DNA from: Acidimicrobiia bacterium
GTDB lineage: Bacteria; Actinomycetota; Acidimicrobiia; Spongiisociales; UBA11373
DNA: 64,000 bases
Assembly (NCBI GenBank): GCA_029263095.1
Contig: JAJCYA010000033.1
Coordinates: 1-64,000 of the forward strand
Direction of reading: 5' to 3'
The notes below the pieces were generated by a model. That model searched no databases. It was not told the origin of the DNA and worked only from the letters and a program-made list of their open reading frames with translations. Below, in pieces: positions 24,661 to 33,979 of this stretch (position 1 is the stretch's first letter; each line of letters begins with the position of its first letter). Made by a program: the position numbers and the translations under genes.

Positions 24661-25842
24661 TCAACCGACCACCGAGGCCGTGCCCTCGACGTCTATCCCA
24701 TCGACGATGAACGCCATCGTGTCCACGATCGCCACGGTCGAATGAACGAAGGGCCAATCACCGGCGCCCGTGTCCTGAACCACCGAAAGGGCTACCAGAT
24801 CGGCGGATGCAGAGAGGGCCGCAACGTCGTAGCCGATGACAAGGATCGGCACCGAAGTCACCTCAACCCCGGCGTTGCTGTCGAAGATGACCAGATCCAC
24901 CGGCGCTTGGAACGAGAAGTCGGCCGATCGCGTATACGCCAGAAGGTCCGAATCGCCGATCCTGGTCAGGTTCATCACGTGTACTTCGGGATCCCTCGTG
25001 TCGGCAGACTCGGGGTTGGTAGGCCACGCGACGCTATCGCCGGCCAAGTCGATGGCATCGAATGCCTCGAATCCTTCGCCGGCCAACGACACGGCGAAGA
25101 ACCCTTCCATCCAAGCGAGTCCGGTCACGATCGACTCGAACCCGCTGACCTCGGAGATCACGTGCGGTGCCGAGCCGTCGAGCGGGACGACAACGATCGA
25201 GTCGGAACGGAACGGGAAGTCGTCGAGGAGGTCCGACTTCACGATCACCGCCGATGGGCCGGGAGCGACAGCGGGAATCTCTGTGATGTCGAACAACTGC
25301 AAGCGCCATCCCTCGGCGAAGAGCACATCATCGCTGCCGTCTGGAAGCAGCACTCTGAGCGTCGGCCCGCCTATCGGAATGGTTGGAGGCCAGAAATCCG
25401 GATAGTCATCAGCGAACGGTTCGTGATAGACGATGCCCCCACCCGGCGTGGCCATGGCGTTCTGGGTCGGTATGGCCAGCGGTTGGGCAACCAACGCGCC
25501 GCTTCGCATCACCTTGACACCGTTTTGTCCCGACACGATCACATCCCCCGGCTCAATCGAGAACAGTGGCGGGACCGCCGGTTCCGCCGCTTCGGTGGTC
25601 ACCGGAGTAGAGGTCTCAACCGGTGTGGTCGCTGCCGTCGTCTCAACCGAGGTGATCGAGGTGACCGACGCAGCCGAAGTGGCCGACGGTTCGGTCCCTG
25701 AGTCTCTCGTCAGCAGGACTACGACCAAGACGATCAAAAGAGCCACGATCAGCCCACCCAAACCGGCGAGGATCAGCGCGCCGCTGTTGCTCGCGTTGGA
25801 TGGCGGCTGGGGTGGCGGCGGGACTGTGGCGCTCTGCTCCAC
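24661..25842 (-). CDS. Membrane-anchored extracytoplasmic protein of unknown function
   Basis: This 393-aa protein has a short Pro-rich cytoplasmic start (PPPPQPPS), one helix (about 22-45), a Thr/Ser/Ala-rich linker (about 48-88) and a roughly 300-residue extracellular domain rich in beta strands with repeated acidic turns. The pattern suggests a surface-anchored beta-propeller-like sensor or binding protein, but no family is recognised. Start is GTG at 25842, six nt after a 21-codon open frame. It sits 9 bp upstream of the PNPOx-like gene, so the two may be co-transcribed. Confidence 0.7.
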   Translation of the reverse strand: MEQSATVPPPPQPPSNASNSGALILAGLGGLIVALLIVLVVVLLTRDSGTEPSATSAASVTSITSVETTAATTPVETSTPVTTEAAEPAVPPLFSIEPGDVIVSGQNGVKVMRSGALVAQPLAIPTQNAMATPGGGIVYHEPFADDYPDFWPPTIPIGGPTLRVLLPDGSDDVLFAEGWRLQLFDITEIPAVAPGPSAVIVKSDLLDDFPFRSDSIVVVPLDGSAPHVISEVSGFESIVTGLAWMEGFFAVSLAGEGFEAFDAIDLAGDSVAWPTNPESADTRDPEVHVMNLTRIGDSDLLAYTRSADFSFQAPVDLVIFDSNAGVEVTSVPILVIGYDVAALSASADLVALSVVQDTGAGDWPFVHSTVAIVDTMAFIVDGIDVEGTASVVG

Positions 25843-25848
25843 GGCTGG

Positions 25849-25914
25849 CTACCTGCTGAGAAGGAGCAGGACGCCGGAGGCGATTCCGTCGACCCATTGC
25901 TTCGAGATCTTCAT
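25849..25914 (-). CDS. Possible 21-aa leader or mini-protein
   Basis: ATG at 25914 is preceded by a strong AAGGAG at good spacing and encodes MKISKQWVDGIASGVLLLLSR, then TAG. It ends 6 nt before the GTG of the membrane-anchored protein. A basic start and hydrophobic end could make a membrane-touching peptide, or translation of it could simply load ribosomes onto the weak GTG start. Evidence is limited to the ribosome binding site and position. Confidence 0.35.
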   Translation of the reverse strand: MKISKQWVDGIASGVLLLLSR

Positions 25915-25985
25915 CCCCCACTCCTTCTCTTCGAGTACGAGCTGAGGCTAACCGTCCATCGACAAAGCGATCATCGACGCTTGCA

Positions 25986-26675
25986 TTGGGTGATCCAGAG
26001 GCAGATGCTTTGGGTGTGAAACAGACTTTCACCCGTGTTGCGATCGTCCTGATCTCCCTCAACGCGGTACTCGCCGTGATGATTCTGGCACTCGGACGGA
26101 TGGGCGACACCGAGGGCAAGATCCTCGGCACCTCGCTGCTGGCGACCGCGTCGGCACTCCTTGCCATGGTCCAGGTGCCCGCGCTCCGGGGGCAACGCCT
26201 CGGCATTGCCCCCATGACCGGAATCGCAGCGTCCGGTATCGGCTTCCTCGTCGTAGCAGTCGGCATGTGGACTGAGCTGGAATCAGATACGTGGTGGCGC
26301 CTCGGCGGAAGCGGCTACATCATCGCGGTAGCCGCCGCCGTGGCGGCGATCCTGTCTGGGTGGCCGGTACGCGGTCGTGCGGGCTGGGTCCAAAGCGCAG
26401 CACTGGTACTCATCGGGATCGGAGCCGCAATGGGCCTCGGGGGAATCTGGCTCGAGATCGACAACGAGGCCTTCGGGCGGATCTTCGCAGTCGTACTCGT
26501 GCTCGTCGCCGCAGCCGGCCTGGCGATCCCGATCCTGCATCGGTCCGCGGTCGAGGAGTTCCATCTATCAATCGAACACTGCCCGTTCTGTGGTGTGAGG
26601 ATGCACGGTGAGACCGATTCGCCGCTCGTATGCAAAGCCTGCAGGAGGACGTTCAACGTTCGAGTAGATGCCTGA
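25986..26675 (+). CDS. Membrane protein with C-terminal zinc ribbon
   Basis: This protein of up to 229 aa has six helices (about 14-35, 49-65, 72-92, 104-124, 132-150, 158-178), then a soluble tail with CPFCG and CKAC, 17 residues apart: a single zinc ribbon. The frame opens with TTG at 25986; a GTG at 26016 (MKQTFTRVAIV) is equally plausible and would start right before the first helix. The family is not recognised. It is divergent from the putative leader peptide and convergent with glutaminase. Confidence 0.7.
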   Translation: MGDPEADALGVKQTFTRVAIVLISLNAVLAVMILALGRMGDTEGKILGTSLLATASALLAMVQVPALRGQRLGIAPMTGIAASGIGFLVVAVGMWTELESDTWWRLGGSGYIIAVAAAVAAILSGWPVRGRAGWVQSAALVLIGIGAAMGLGGIWLEIDNEAFGRIFAVVLVLVAAAGLAIPILHRSAVEEFHLSIEHCPFCGVRMHGETDSPLVCKACRRTFNVRVDA

Positions 26676-26705
26676 CGCGCTCTGGCCCGAACCAGAAGCC
26701 GGCGT

Positions 26706-27659
26706 CTAGAAGACAGATGTGCCCGTCACTGTGGTGAGCCGCTCGAGCGCAAGCGTTCCGGCGTAGGAATTGCTCGTTCGGTTGAGTCTGGGCGACCAGA
26801 CGGCAGCACACCACATGCCTGGCATGATCGCAACAATTCCCCCTGCTATTCCGCTCTTGGCCGGCAATCCCACGCGGTAGGCAAAGTCCCCAGCCGCGCC
26901 ATAAACGCCGGAGGTGAGCAACAAGGCGTTGGTCCGCTTGGTGAGGCTTGCAGTAAGGACGACGTCACCGGTCAACGGGTTGAGTCCTCCTTGTGCCAAG
27001 TATTGGACCGCTTGCGTCAGATCAGCGCAGCTCATCTCCAGCGAGCAGTATCGAGAGTAGGCCTCCAAGACGGTGTCTACCTCGGAGTGCAGGTTCCCAA
27101 AGTCTCTCAGGAGATGGGCGAGCGCGGCGTTGCGGTGACTGTGCTCGAGTTCTGATCGCGTGACTTTGGGGTTGTAGCGGATGTTGTCGTTTCCGGTGAC
27201 GCTGCGAGCGAACTCGAGTATGGCGTCGCTACCGTCACCGCGGTGACCCAAGATGGTGTCCACAAGAATTATTGCTCCCGCATTTACGAATGGATTCTGC
27301 GGGATCCCGCGGTCGTGCTCGAGTTGGGCCAACGAGTTGAACGGACTGCTTGACGGCGCCCGTCCAACGCGGTCCCAAAGGGCATCCCCTTCGAGTTGTA
27401 GTGCGAGGGTGAGGCTGAACACCTTGGAGATGCTCTGGATAGAGAACTCTTCGACGGCATCGCCAGTTTGGTGGAGAGCACCATCGACGGTTCGAAGGGC
27501 CAGGCCAAAGCCATCGGGCCGGAGGTCGGCGAGCGCAGGAATGCGGTCGTCCACATGGCCCCGACTGAGATGGGGGTGGATCTCACGGCGGATCTCTTCC
27601 AGAATCTCGTCGTAGTCGGGGCGATCCGAATGTCTTGCGGATCTGGGTATGAGAGACAC
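26706..27659 (-). CDS. glsA: Glutaminase
   Basis: This 317-aa protein of the beta-lactamase-like glutaminase family has the S76-x-x-K79 catalytic pair in FSIQSISKV, NPFVNAGAI, NDNIRYNPKV-like substrate region, SLEMSCADLTQAVQYLAQGG and KSGIAGGIVAIMPG. It hydrolyses glutamine to glutamate and ammonia in the cytoplasm. It lies just downstream of, and on the same strand as, the peptide transporter operon (27-bp gap), so glutamine released from imported peptides is a likely substrate source. Confidence 0.95.
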   Translation of the reverse strand: MSLIPRSARHSDRPDYDEILEEIRREIHPHLSRGHVDDRIPALADLRPDGFGLALRTVDGALHQTGDAVEEFSIQSISKVFSLTLALQLEGDALWDRVGRAPSSSPFNSLAQLEHDRGIPQNPFVNAGAIILVDTILGHRGDGSDAILEFARSVTGNDNIRYNPKVTRSELEHSHRNAALAHLLRDFGNLHSEVDTVLEAYSRYCSLEMSCADLTQAVQYLAQGGLNPLTGDVVLTASLTKRTNALLLTSGVYGAAGDFAYRVGLPAKSGIAGGIVAIMPGMWCAAVWSPRLNRTSNSYAGTLALERLTTVTGTSVF

Positions 27660-27685
27660 GTGGGCAGCAAAGGGCCGCAGCCGGC

Positions 27686-28693
27686 CTACGCGCCGGCTGC
27701 TCCGGACAGGGCCGGGTCGTGTAGGTGGCAGGCGACATCGTGGTCCCGCTTGGTCGTCCTAAGCGCCGGATCGACATGGGGGCACGGCTCGAAGGCCTTG
27801 GGACAACGCTGGTGAAAGCTACACCCGGACGGCGGATTGAGCGGGCTCGGCACATCACCCTCAAGGATGATCCTCTGTCTCGTCCGCTGCACGGCGGGAT
27901 TGGGCACGGGCACCGCCGACAGCAACGCCGCTGTGTATGGATGCTGGGGCGTCTCATAGAGCGCCACCCGGTCCGCGACTTCGACGACCCTCCCGAGGTA
28001 CATCACGGCGATCCGATCGCTGAAGTGCTGCACCGCTGACAGATCGTGAGCAATAAAGATGTAGGTCAATCCCAACTCGTCCTGAAGGTCCTCAAGCAGG
28101 TTCATGATTCCCGCCTGGATCGATACGTCGAGCGCCGCTATTGGTTCGTCGCAGACGATGAAATCGGGCTCGGTGGCGAGGGCCCGGGCTATTCCGACCC
28201 GTTGTCGCTGTCCCCCTGAGAACTCGTGTGGGTACCGATTGCGGTAATCGGGGCTAAGACCGACTAGTTCAAGAAGCTCCCCAACCCGATCGTCGCGATC
28301 GGCCCGGGTTTGGGTCAAGCGGTGGATCTCGAGCGGTTCACCGACGATGGCCCCGATAGACATGCGAGGGTCGAGCGAGGCGTAAGGGTCCTGGAAGATC
28401 AGCGCCATCCGCTTCCGAAGCAACCGAAGATCGCGCTTGTCCAACGTGCTGAGGTCGACGCCATCAAACACCACCGAGCCTCCGGTGGGTTCGATGAGGC
28501 GGAGCACGGCAAGGCCCGTCGTAGTCTTGCCACACCCCGACTCTCCGACGAGACCGAGTGTCTCGCCGCGGCCAACCTGAAAGGTCACTCCGTCCACAGC
28601 CTTGACATCATTGATGTGTCGCGGAACCAGACCCTTCCCGTACACCGGGAAGTACACCTGGAGGTCGCTGACTTCGAGAAGCGGCTCGCTCAT
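27686..28693 (-). CDS. dppF: Di/oligopeptide ABC transporter ATP-binding protein (DppF/OppF type)
   Basis: This 335-aa ATPase has Walker [10 protein letters not shown], signature [16 protein letters not shown], Walker B DFIVCDEP and the C-terminal CSFHQRCP iron-sulfur-like cysteine cluster (C-x5-C-x6-C pattern) usual for DppF/OppF. With DppD it powers import. I trimmed the frame to the ATG at 28693, which overlaps the dppD stop. Confidence 0.93.
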   Translation of the reverse strand: MSEPLLEVSDLQVYFPVYGKGLVPRHINDVKAVDGVTFQVGRGETLGLVGESGCGKTTTGLAVLRLIEPTGGSVVFDGVDLSTLDKRDLRLLRKRMALIFQDPYASLDPRMSIGAIVGEPLEIHRLTQTRADRDDRVGELLELVGLSPDYRNRYPHEFSGGQRQRVGIARALATEPDFIVCDEPIAALDVSIQAGIMNLLEDLQDELGLTYIFIAHDLSAVQHFSDRIAVMYLGRVVEVADRVALYETPQHPYTAALLSAVPVPNPAVQRTRQRIILEGDVPSPLNPPSGCSFHQRCPKAFEPCPHVDPALRTTKRDHDVACHLHDPALSGAAGA

Positions 28694-29673
28694 GCCGTGA
28701 CCTGCAGGGGATAGTGACACGCCACCAGGTGCCGGGCCCGGTCGGGTTCGAAAACCGGGACCTCGATATGGCATCGGCTGGCATCGGAATGCACACACCT
28801 AGGGGCGAACGGGCAGCCAGGTGGCATCGCCACCGGATCGGGCGGCAAACCCGGAATGGTGACCAGCTTCTCGGGACGATCTGCACCCGGCATCGGTAAC
28901 GATCCCAACAATCCGTCGGTGTAGGGGTGATTGGGCGCGGCATATAGGTCGTTGACCCCCGCCTCTTCCATGAAGCGGCCGCCGTACATCACGATCACCC
29001 GATCAGCTATCCCCGCGACGACTCCCAGATCATGGGTGATCCAGATGACCGCCATCCCGATACGCTGCTGCAGTTCTGCCACCAGATCGGTGATCTGCGC
29101 CTGTGTTGTTACATCAAGAGCCGTCGTCGGCTCGTCGGCGATCAGGACGTCGGGATCGCAGGACAACCCCATGGCGATCATGACCCGTTGGCGCATCCCG
29201 CCCGAGAGCTGGTGCGGGTACTCGTCGATCCGAACGTCGGGAGACGGGATCCCGACCATGTCGAGCAATTCGATCGCGCGACGTCGTGCCGAATCCGCTG
29301 TCAACCCTAGGTGGAGGCTCATCGATTCACTCAACTGGTAGCCGACGGTTCGGACTGGGTTCAACGAGGTCATCGGATCTTGGAAGATCATCGCGAGATC
29401 CTTGCCCCGCACCGATCGCATGTCTCGATGGGATGCCTTCAGCAAATCGCGCCCATGGAGGAGCACGCTCCCAGCTATCGCCGCAGGCGGCTCCGCCAAG
29501 AGCCGCATCAACGCGAGCACGCTCACGCTTTTGCCGGATCCGGATTCTCCGACGATCGACAGCGTCTCACCTGCATGGAGGTCGTAGGAGATCCCATTGA
29601 CAACCTCGGCGACCCCGCGCTTGGTGCCAAATCGCACACGAAGGTCTCTCACGGACAGGATTGGGTCACTCAT
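28690..29673 (-). CDS. dppD: Di/oligopeptide ABC transporter ATP-binding protein (DppD/OppD type)
   Basis: This 327-aa ATPase has Walker [10 protein letters not shown], signature [16 protein letters not shown], Walker [15 protein letters not shown] and the C-terminal cluster CPFAPRC followed by further Cys residues. It is the partner of DppF. It overlaps dppC by 4 nt. Confidence 0.94.
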   Translation of the reverse strand: MSDPILSVRDLRVRFGTKRGVAEVVNGISYDLHAGETLSIVGESGSGKSVSVLALMRLLAEPPAAIAGSVLLHGRDLLKASHRDMRSVRGKDLAMIFQDPMTSLNPVRTVGYQLSESMSLHLGLTADSARRRAIELLDMVGIPSPDVRIDEYPHQLSGGMRQRVMIAMGLSCDPDVLIADEPTTALDVTTQAQITDLVAELQQRIGMAVIWITHDLGVVAGIADRVIVMYGGRFMEEAGVNDLYAAPNHPYTDGLLGSLPMPGADRPEKLVTIPGLPPDPVAMPPGCPFAPRCVHSDASRCHIEVPVFEPDRARHLVACHYPLQVTA

Positions 29674-30584
29674 ACCGATTGCCCTCGTGACTCGATCACT
29701 GACTTCTGCTTTGGATCGAGGGCGTCACGCAAGCCGTCGCCGACGAAGTTGAACGACATCACGGTGACCAGGATTGCCACCCCGGGAAAGATCCCCATCC
29801 AGGGAGCCTGCTGGAAGAAGTTGCGACCCTCGGCAAGCATGCGTCCCCAGGCCGGATTGGGTGGTTGAACCCCGAGTCCGAGAAAGGACAGCGCGGCCTC
29901 CGAAAGAATGGCGAAGGCCAGCGACAGTGTTGTCTGAACGATGATCGGGGCGAGCACATTTGGCAGGATGTGACGAAAGATGATGCGACCATCACGAGCG
30001 CCGAGCGACCGAGCCGCGCGAATGTAGACCTCCTCAGAAACCACGATCACGCTGCCGCGGGTAATCCGGGCGAATATCGGCGTATACACGAGTCCGATGG
30101 CAACCATGGCGTTGCGGATTCCTGGGCCGAGAACGGCCAAGATCGCGATGGCCAGCAATATGGCTGGGAATGAGAAGAGTATGTCCATGAGTCTCATCAG
30201 AATCGAGTCGGTCTTCCCCCGGTAATACCCGGCCACGAGTCCGATTGGGACACCGAAGGCCAGGGCAAAGCCGACCGCGATGAACCCCACTTGCAGCGAG
30301 ACACGCGAGGCGATGATTACTCGGCTCAGGACATCGCGACCGAGGTCGTCGGTGCCGAACCAGTGCGACATCGATGGTCCGGTCAACCGATTGGGGATGT
30401 CTATGTCGTTTATTCCAAACGGCGCGATTACCTCGGCGAGGACGGCCATCAGGACGAGCAGGGCCAGCACGACAAGTCCAGCCACGGCTAGTCGGTTGGC
30501 GATGAGTGTCTGCCAGATCTCTCGGGAACGAGAGACGGGCTTCTCGGGGAGCCGCTCCATCGGGGTGGATGGCGCAACGGTCAT
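29670..30584 (-). CDS. dppC: Di/oligopeptide ABC transporter permease (DppC type)
   Basis: This 304-aa protein begins with a cytoplasmic segment, one helix (about 33-55) and an outside loop holding HWFGTDDLGRDVLSRV, the DppC/OppC hallmark. It then has a five-helix transport domain with the EAA-type loop RAARSLGARDGRIIFRHILPN. It forms the channel with DppB. It overlaps dppB by 4 nt. Confidence 0.94.
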   Translation of the reverse strand: MTVAPSTPMERLPEKPVSRSREIWQTLIANRLAVAGLVVLALLVLMAVLAEVIAPFGINDIDIPNRLTGPSMSHWFGTDDLGRDVLSRVIIASRVSLQVGFIAVGFALAFGVPIGLVAGYYRGKTDSILMRLMDILFSFPAILLAIAILAVLGPGIRNAMVAIGLVYTPIFARITRGSVIVVSEEVYIRAARSLGARDGRIIFRHILPNVLAPIIVQTTLSLAFAILSEAALSFLGLGVQPPNPAWGRMLAEGRNFFQQAPWMGIFPGVAILVTVMSFNFVGDGLRDALDPKQKSVIESRGQSV

Positions 30585-31525
30585 GACACCCGAACCCGTG
30601 GGTCGAGTCGAACGTAGATCAGATCGACGATCAGGTTGATCGTAAGGAACATGAACGCGATATAGAGCACAGCTCCCTGCAGCAGAGTGAAGTCACGATC
30701 CTTTACTGCAGTCAGTGCGAGACGTCCCAGGCCGGGCCAGGCAAAGATGACTTCAACGACAACGAGACCCCCCATCAGGAACCCCAGTTGAAGCCCAACC
30801 ACGGTGACGATTGGAATCCAAGCATTGGGGAGGACGTGCCGGCGGATGATCCGCCACTCAGAAAGGCCTTTGGCGCGAGCGGTCCGTACATAGTCCTGGT
30901 TCAGAGCCTCGAGGACAGCCGATCGAACGAAACGAGTGATAACCGATCCCGAGATCAATCCGATTGTGATCGCAGGAAGGACGAGGTGACGCAGCCATTC
31001 GATCGGGCTCTCGAGGAACGACACATATCCCGATGAGGGCAGCCATCGCAGCGTCAAAGCGAACAGCAGGATGTACATGACCCCCGCCCAGAAGTCGGGC
31101 ATCGAGATTCCCACCTGACTTGCCGCCGAAACCGCATAGTCGAGGGGCTTTCCAGATCGCACTGCCGAGATAATGCCGGCTGGTAGTGCCACCACTATGG
31201 CGACAAAGAGAGCCGCGAACGCCAGGGTGATCGTGGCCGGCAATCGCTCCAAGACCAGCGAGGTCACGGGTTGGCTGTTGCGGAAGCTGAGTCCGAGGTC
31301 ACCGGTGAGCGCGTTTCCCAGCCATGCAAAGTACTGCTCGATGAAGGGACGGTCCAGACCAGATCGCTCTCGAAGCATGTCGTAGAGGTCCTGATCGAAA
31401 CGGGTTCCGAGTGCCACTCGAACCGGATCCCCTGGGACAAGGTGTATGAGGGCGAAGACGACGATGCTGACGCCGAGCAGGGCTACGAGCATCTGCAGGA
31501 TTCGTTTCGTCAGGAATTGGCTCAT
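30581..31525 (-). CDS. dppB: Di/oligopeptide ABC transporter permease (DppB type)
   Basis: This 314-aa protein starts MSQFLTKRILQMLVALLGVS, a typical DppB first helix, followed by HLVPGDPV and the EAA loop (TARAKGLSEWRIIRRHVLPN). I placed the start at the ATG at 31525 rather than the longer frame because it opens at the canonical N-terminus. A strong hairpin lies between it and the binding-protein gene upstream. Confidence 0.94.
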   Translation of the reverse strand: MSQFLTKRILQMLVALLGVSIVVFALIHLVPGDPVRVALGTRFDQDLYDMLRERSGLDRPFIEQYFAWLGNALTGDLGLSFRNSQPVTSLVLERLPATITLAFAALFVAIVVALPAGIISAVRSGKPLDYAVSAASQVGISMPDFWAGVMYILLFALTLRWLPSSGYVSFLESPIEWLRHLVLPAITIGLISGSVITRFVRSAVLEALNQDYVRTARAKGLSEWRIIRRHVLPNAWIPIVTVVGLQLGFLMGGLVVVEVIFAWPGLGRLALTAVKDRDFTLLQGAVLYIAFMFLTINLIVDLIYVRLDPRVRVS

Positions 31526-31553
31526 GTCGGACAGATTCTCTCGTAGGACTGGA

Positions 31554-31592
31554 TATCCGGGTGGGAGATAGGGACTCCCTCCCACCCGGATA
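31554..31592 (-). terminator. Strong intra-operon hairpin between binding protein and permease genes
   Basis: A perfect 14-bp stem TATCCGGGTGGGAG/CTCCCACCCGGATA with an 11-nt loop sits 17 bp after the dppA stop and 29 bp before dppB. On the transcript this would partly terminate transcription or protect the dppA message, raising the amount of binding protein over permease. There is no T-run. Confidence 0.65.
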
Positions 31593-31609
31593 CCAATGTC
31601 AGCTTTCGG

Positions 31610-33238
31610 TTATGGCTGCAGGAAGGTACCCACAAACCGGATCGCATTGTCTCCGCGAGTCGCGTAGCCACCGACCGCATCACTCCAAGCGTTGATGTTG
31701 TCGGGGTTGTACAAGTAGATGTACGAAGCATCGTCGACGATCATCGCCGCCGCCTGGTCGTACAGCGCCTTGCGTGCTGCGGAGTCGGTCTCCACCCGAG
31801 CGGCGTCCAACAGCGCATCGACATCCGGATTGCTGTATCCCTGGAAGTTGGCCCACTCCCCGGTGTGGTGCTGTGCGTAGTAGAAGTCGTCGGGATCAAT
31901 GTTGCCGATCCAGCTCAGCATGAAGGCGTCGAACTCACCGTTGCCTTCCATGTCGAGCCAGGTGCCAAAGTCGACATCGACGATGTTGACCGTGATCCCG
32001 AGTGGCGCCAATTGTGCCGCTATCACCTGCGCCTGTGTCACCGTTTCGGGGAAGTCGCTGGTCACCAGGAAATCGATCGACAGGTCAGCCACACCCGCAT
32101 CGTCTAGAAGCGCCTGCGCTCCTGCGATGTCGGCAGACTGGTACGGCGCGTAGTCCAGGTGCCAACTGCCGTTGGAAGCCGGGATAGCCGTCTGGTTGGC
32201 CGTTGCTGCGCCGAACTGGGCCGCCTCGGCGATTTCTGTTCGATTGATCGCCGTTGCGATCGCTCGGCGCACTCGTACGTCGTTGAACGGCGGGCGGTTC
32301 TGGTTGAGAGCGAAATAGTGATAGTCGCCTCCCGGAACCCGACCGACTGTGATCCCAGCCTCGCTTGAGAGGCCATCGACATCCTGCGGCGGGACGGCAT
32401 CGATCCAATCGACCTCGCCCGTCCTCAGTGCCGTCAGCTTGGTTCCTGCATCGGGAATCTGGACGAAGCGGATACCGTCCAGTATCGGCAGGCCTTCGCC
32501 AGCTCGCCAAAAGTCCGAGTTGGCCTCGAGCACGATGCCCCCATCGGGTGACTGTGACACAAAGCGGAACGGACCGGTACCAACTGGATTAGTCGCAATG
32601 GTGCCGTCCTCGACGGTCTCCTTGGCGACGATCGCCATTCCCTTGAACCCAGCGACCGACACCAGCAGGTTGGGGCTGGGCACGGTGAGCGTGACATCGA
32701 CTGTGTAGTCATCGACGGCGGTCACTGATTCAACCGAACCAAAACGCCACCCGTTGAGTCCCTCAGCGATGATGCGCTCGAAGCTGAAGACCACGTCGTC
32801 CGCCACGAACTCTCGGCCGTTGTGGAACTTCACACCCTGGCGCAACACAAACGTCCAGGTGAGGTTATCCGCACTGATCGTCCAGGACTCAGCGAGTGCC
32901 GGCTCCATCGAGAGATCGTCTCCCGGCTGCACCAGCGTGTCGTACACGTTCTCGAGCACCTGGAAGCTGGCGTATGCACTCGTCAGGTGCGGGTCGAGAG
33001 TGTCGGGCTCGGAGCCCTGCGCTGCGACAAGAACCATTGGTTCTGCGGCAGCCGCTGTGGTCGCCGGGGCCGCGGTGGTCGCGGTATCCCCGTCGTCTCC
33101 AGCCGTTGTCACGGTCGTGGTCCCCGCCGCCGCAGCCGTTGTTGTGGTCTCGGCATCGTCATCGCCGCAAGCAGCAGCGACAAGTGCGATTGCCAGGAGC
33201 ATCAGGACCCACTTCGGTCTGATTGCGCTTCTAGTCAT
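31610..33238 (-). CDS. dppA: Di/oligopeptide-binding lipoprotein
   Basis: This 542-aa protein has a lipoprotein signal with lipobox VAAAC (Cys about 24) followed by an acidic, Thr/Ala-rich linker (to about residue 65). The SBP family 5 body shows DPHLTSAYASFQVLENVYDT, LAESWTISADNLTWTF and LRQGVKFHNGREF. It captures peptides outside the membrane and hands them to DppBC. It is the promoter-proximal gene of the operon, adjacent to the XRE-cupin gene. Confidence 0.94.
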   Translation of the reverse strand: MTRSAIRPKWVLMLLAIALVAAACGDDDAETTTTAAAAGTTTVTTAGDDGDTATTAAPATTAAAAEPMVLVAAQGSEPDTLDPHLTSAYASFQVLENVYDTLVQPGDDLSMEPALAESWTISADNLTWTFVLRQGVKFHNGREFVADDVVFSFERIIAEGLNGWRFGSVESVTAVDDYTVDVTLTVPSPNLLVSVAGFKGMAIVAKETVEDGTIATNPVGTGPFRFVSQSPDGGIVLEANSDFWRAGEGLPILDGIRFVQIPDAGTKLTALRTGEVDWIDAVPPQDVDGLSSEAGITVGRVPGGDYHYFALNQNRPPFNDVRVRRAIATAINRTEIAEAAQFGAATANQTAIPASNGSWHLDYAPYQSADIAGAQALLDDAGVADLSIDFLVTSDFPETVTQAQVIAAQLAPLGITVNIVDVDFGTWLDMEGNGEFDAFMLSWIGNIDPDDFYYAQHHTGEWANFQGYSNPDVDALLDAARVETDSAARKALYDQAAAMIVDDASYIYLYNPDNINAWSDAVGGYATRGDNAIRFVGTFLQP

Positions 33239-33272
33239 GATCGTCTCCTCGGTTGTTGTCGTTTGCCTGCGA

Positions 33273-33893
33273 TTAAAAACTGGGGGGTGTCACAGCTCCA
33301 ACGATGAGAGCCTCCACGTCTGTGGGGTTGTGCCACCAATGGGGCTGCGCAGAGTCGTAGGTCACAGCGTCGCCGCGACCAAGCTCGAACAGCTGGTCTC
33401 CGACGGTCACCTCGAGCGACCCGTCAAGAAGGAGCACGCATTCCTCACCGCGATGCTGGAACGGATCCTCTTTGTTGCTGAAACCTGCTGGAACCCGGGT
33501 CAGCAGCATCTCGAGTTGCCCCTGCAGGTTTGGCGTCAGCAGTTCCCAAACCAGGCCATGGTTTCCGAGCTGAAGGCGCTTGCGCTGATCCTCTCGGACC
33601 ACCGACGCCTTCGCGTGAGGGTGATCGGGCTCCTCGCCGAAGAGATCACCGACCCTAAGACCCAGGGCCTGACTGATGCGATAGAGCGTGCGGAAGGATG
33701 GATTTCCGTGCCCCCGCTCAACCTGACTGATGAGGCCGGCACTCACCCCAGCGGCCTGTGCCAATTCCTTTACCGTGAATCGTCCGGTCCGAGCCTCGAG
33801 CAACCGTCGGCCCAGGTCGGTAACGCGCGCCTCTACCACTGGCTCGGCCCCATGGGGGTCGCGATCTGGATAGTCGGGGCTGTTTTGCTTCAT
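33273..33893 (-). CDS. XRE-family regulator with C-terminal cupin domain
   Basis: The 206-aa protein has an HTH_XRE domain (about 18-75: GRFTVKELAQAAGVSAGLIS, then NPSFRTLYRISQALG) and a cupin barrel (about 115-190) with FQHRGEECVLLLDGSLEV and HWWHNPTD. This layout is typical of regulators of amino acid, polyamine or peptide use in which the cupin binds the small-molecule signal. I placed the start at the ATG at 33893. A perfect palindrome lies 8-25 bp upstream, so autoregulation is likely. It also sits between the dpp operon and the divergent DUF1028 gene, both possible targets. Confidence 0.92.
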   Translation of the reverse strand: MKQNSPDYPDRDPHGAEPVVEARVTDLGRRLLEARTGRFTVKELAQAAGVSAGLISQVERGHGNPSFRTLYRISQALGLRVGDLFGEEPDHPHAKASVVREDQRKRLQLGNHGLVWELLTPNLQGQLEMLLTRVPAGFSNKEDPFQHRGEECVLLLDGSLEVTVGDQLFELGRGDAVTYDSAQPHWWHNPTDVEALIVGAVTPPSF

Positions 33894-33900
33894 TGAACGT

Positions 33901-33918
33901 CGTTCACCATAGTGAACG
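33901..33918. promoter_or_regulatory. Perfect operator-like palindrome CGTTCAC-N4-GTGAACG
   Basis: Seven-base arms flank a 4-bp spacer, 8 bp upstream of the XRE-cupin ATG and about 60 bp upstream of the divergent DUF1028 gene. The size and geometry suit a dimeric XRE regulator. Confidence 0.65.
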
Positions 33919-33927
33919 CGTCGACTT

Positions 33928-33944
33928 CCTGCCGGCCCGGCAGG
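33928..33944. promoter_or_regulatory. Second palindrome in the same divergent promoter
   Basis: CCTGCCGG, one base, CCGGCAGG: an 8-bp perfect inverted repeat 10 bp beyond the first palindrome. It differs in sequence, so it may be a different site or a chance GC-rich symmetry. Confidence 0.35.
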
Positions 33945-33979
33945 CAAATAGCCACAAATGAGTAGGGTCTCGATCTGCC

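Noticed and set aside
24385-25701. 438-codon plus-strand open frame
   Set aside because: It lies antisense to the PNPOx-like gene and the membrane-anchored protein. Its product is Arg/His-rich with no recognisable domain, as expected for a shadow frame in high-GC DNA.
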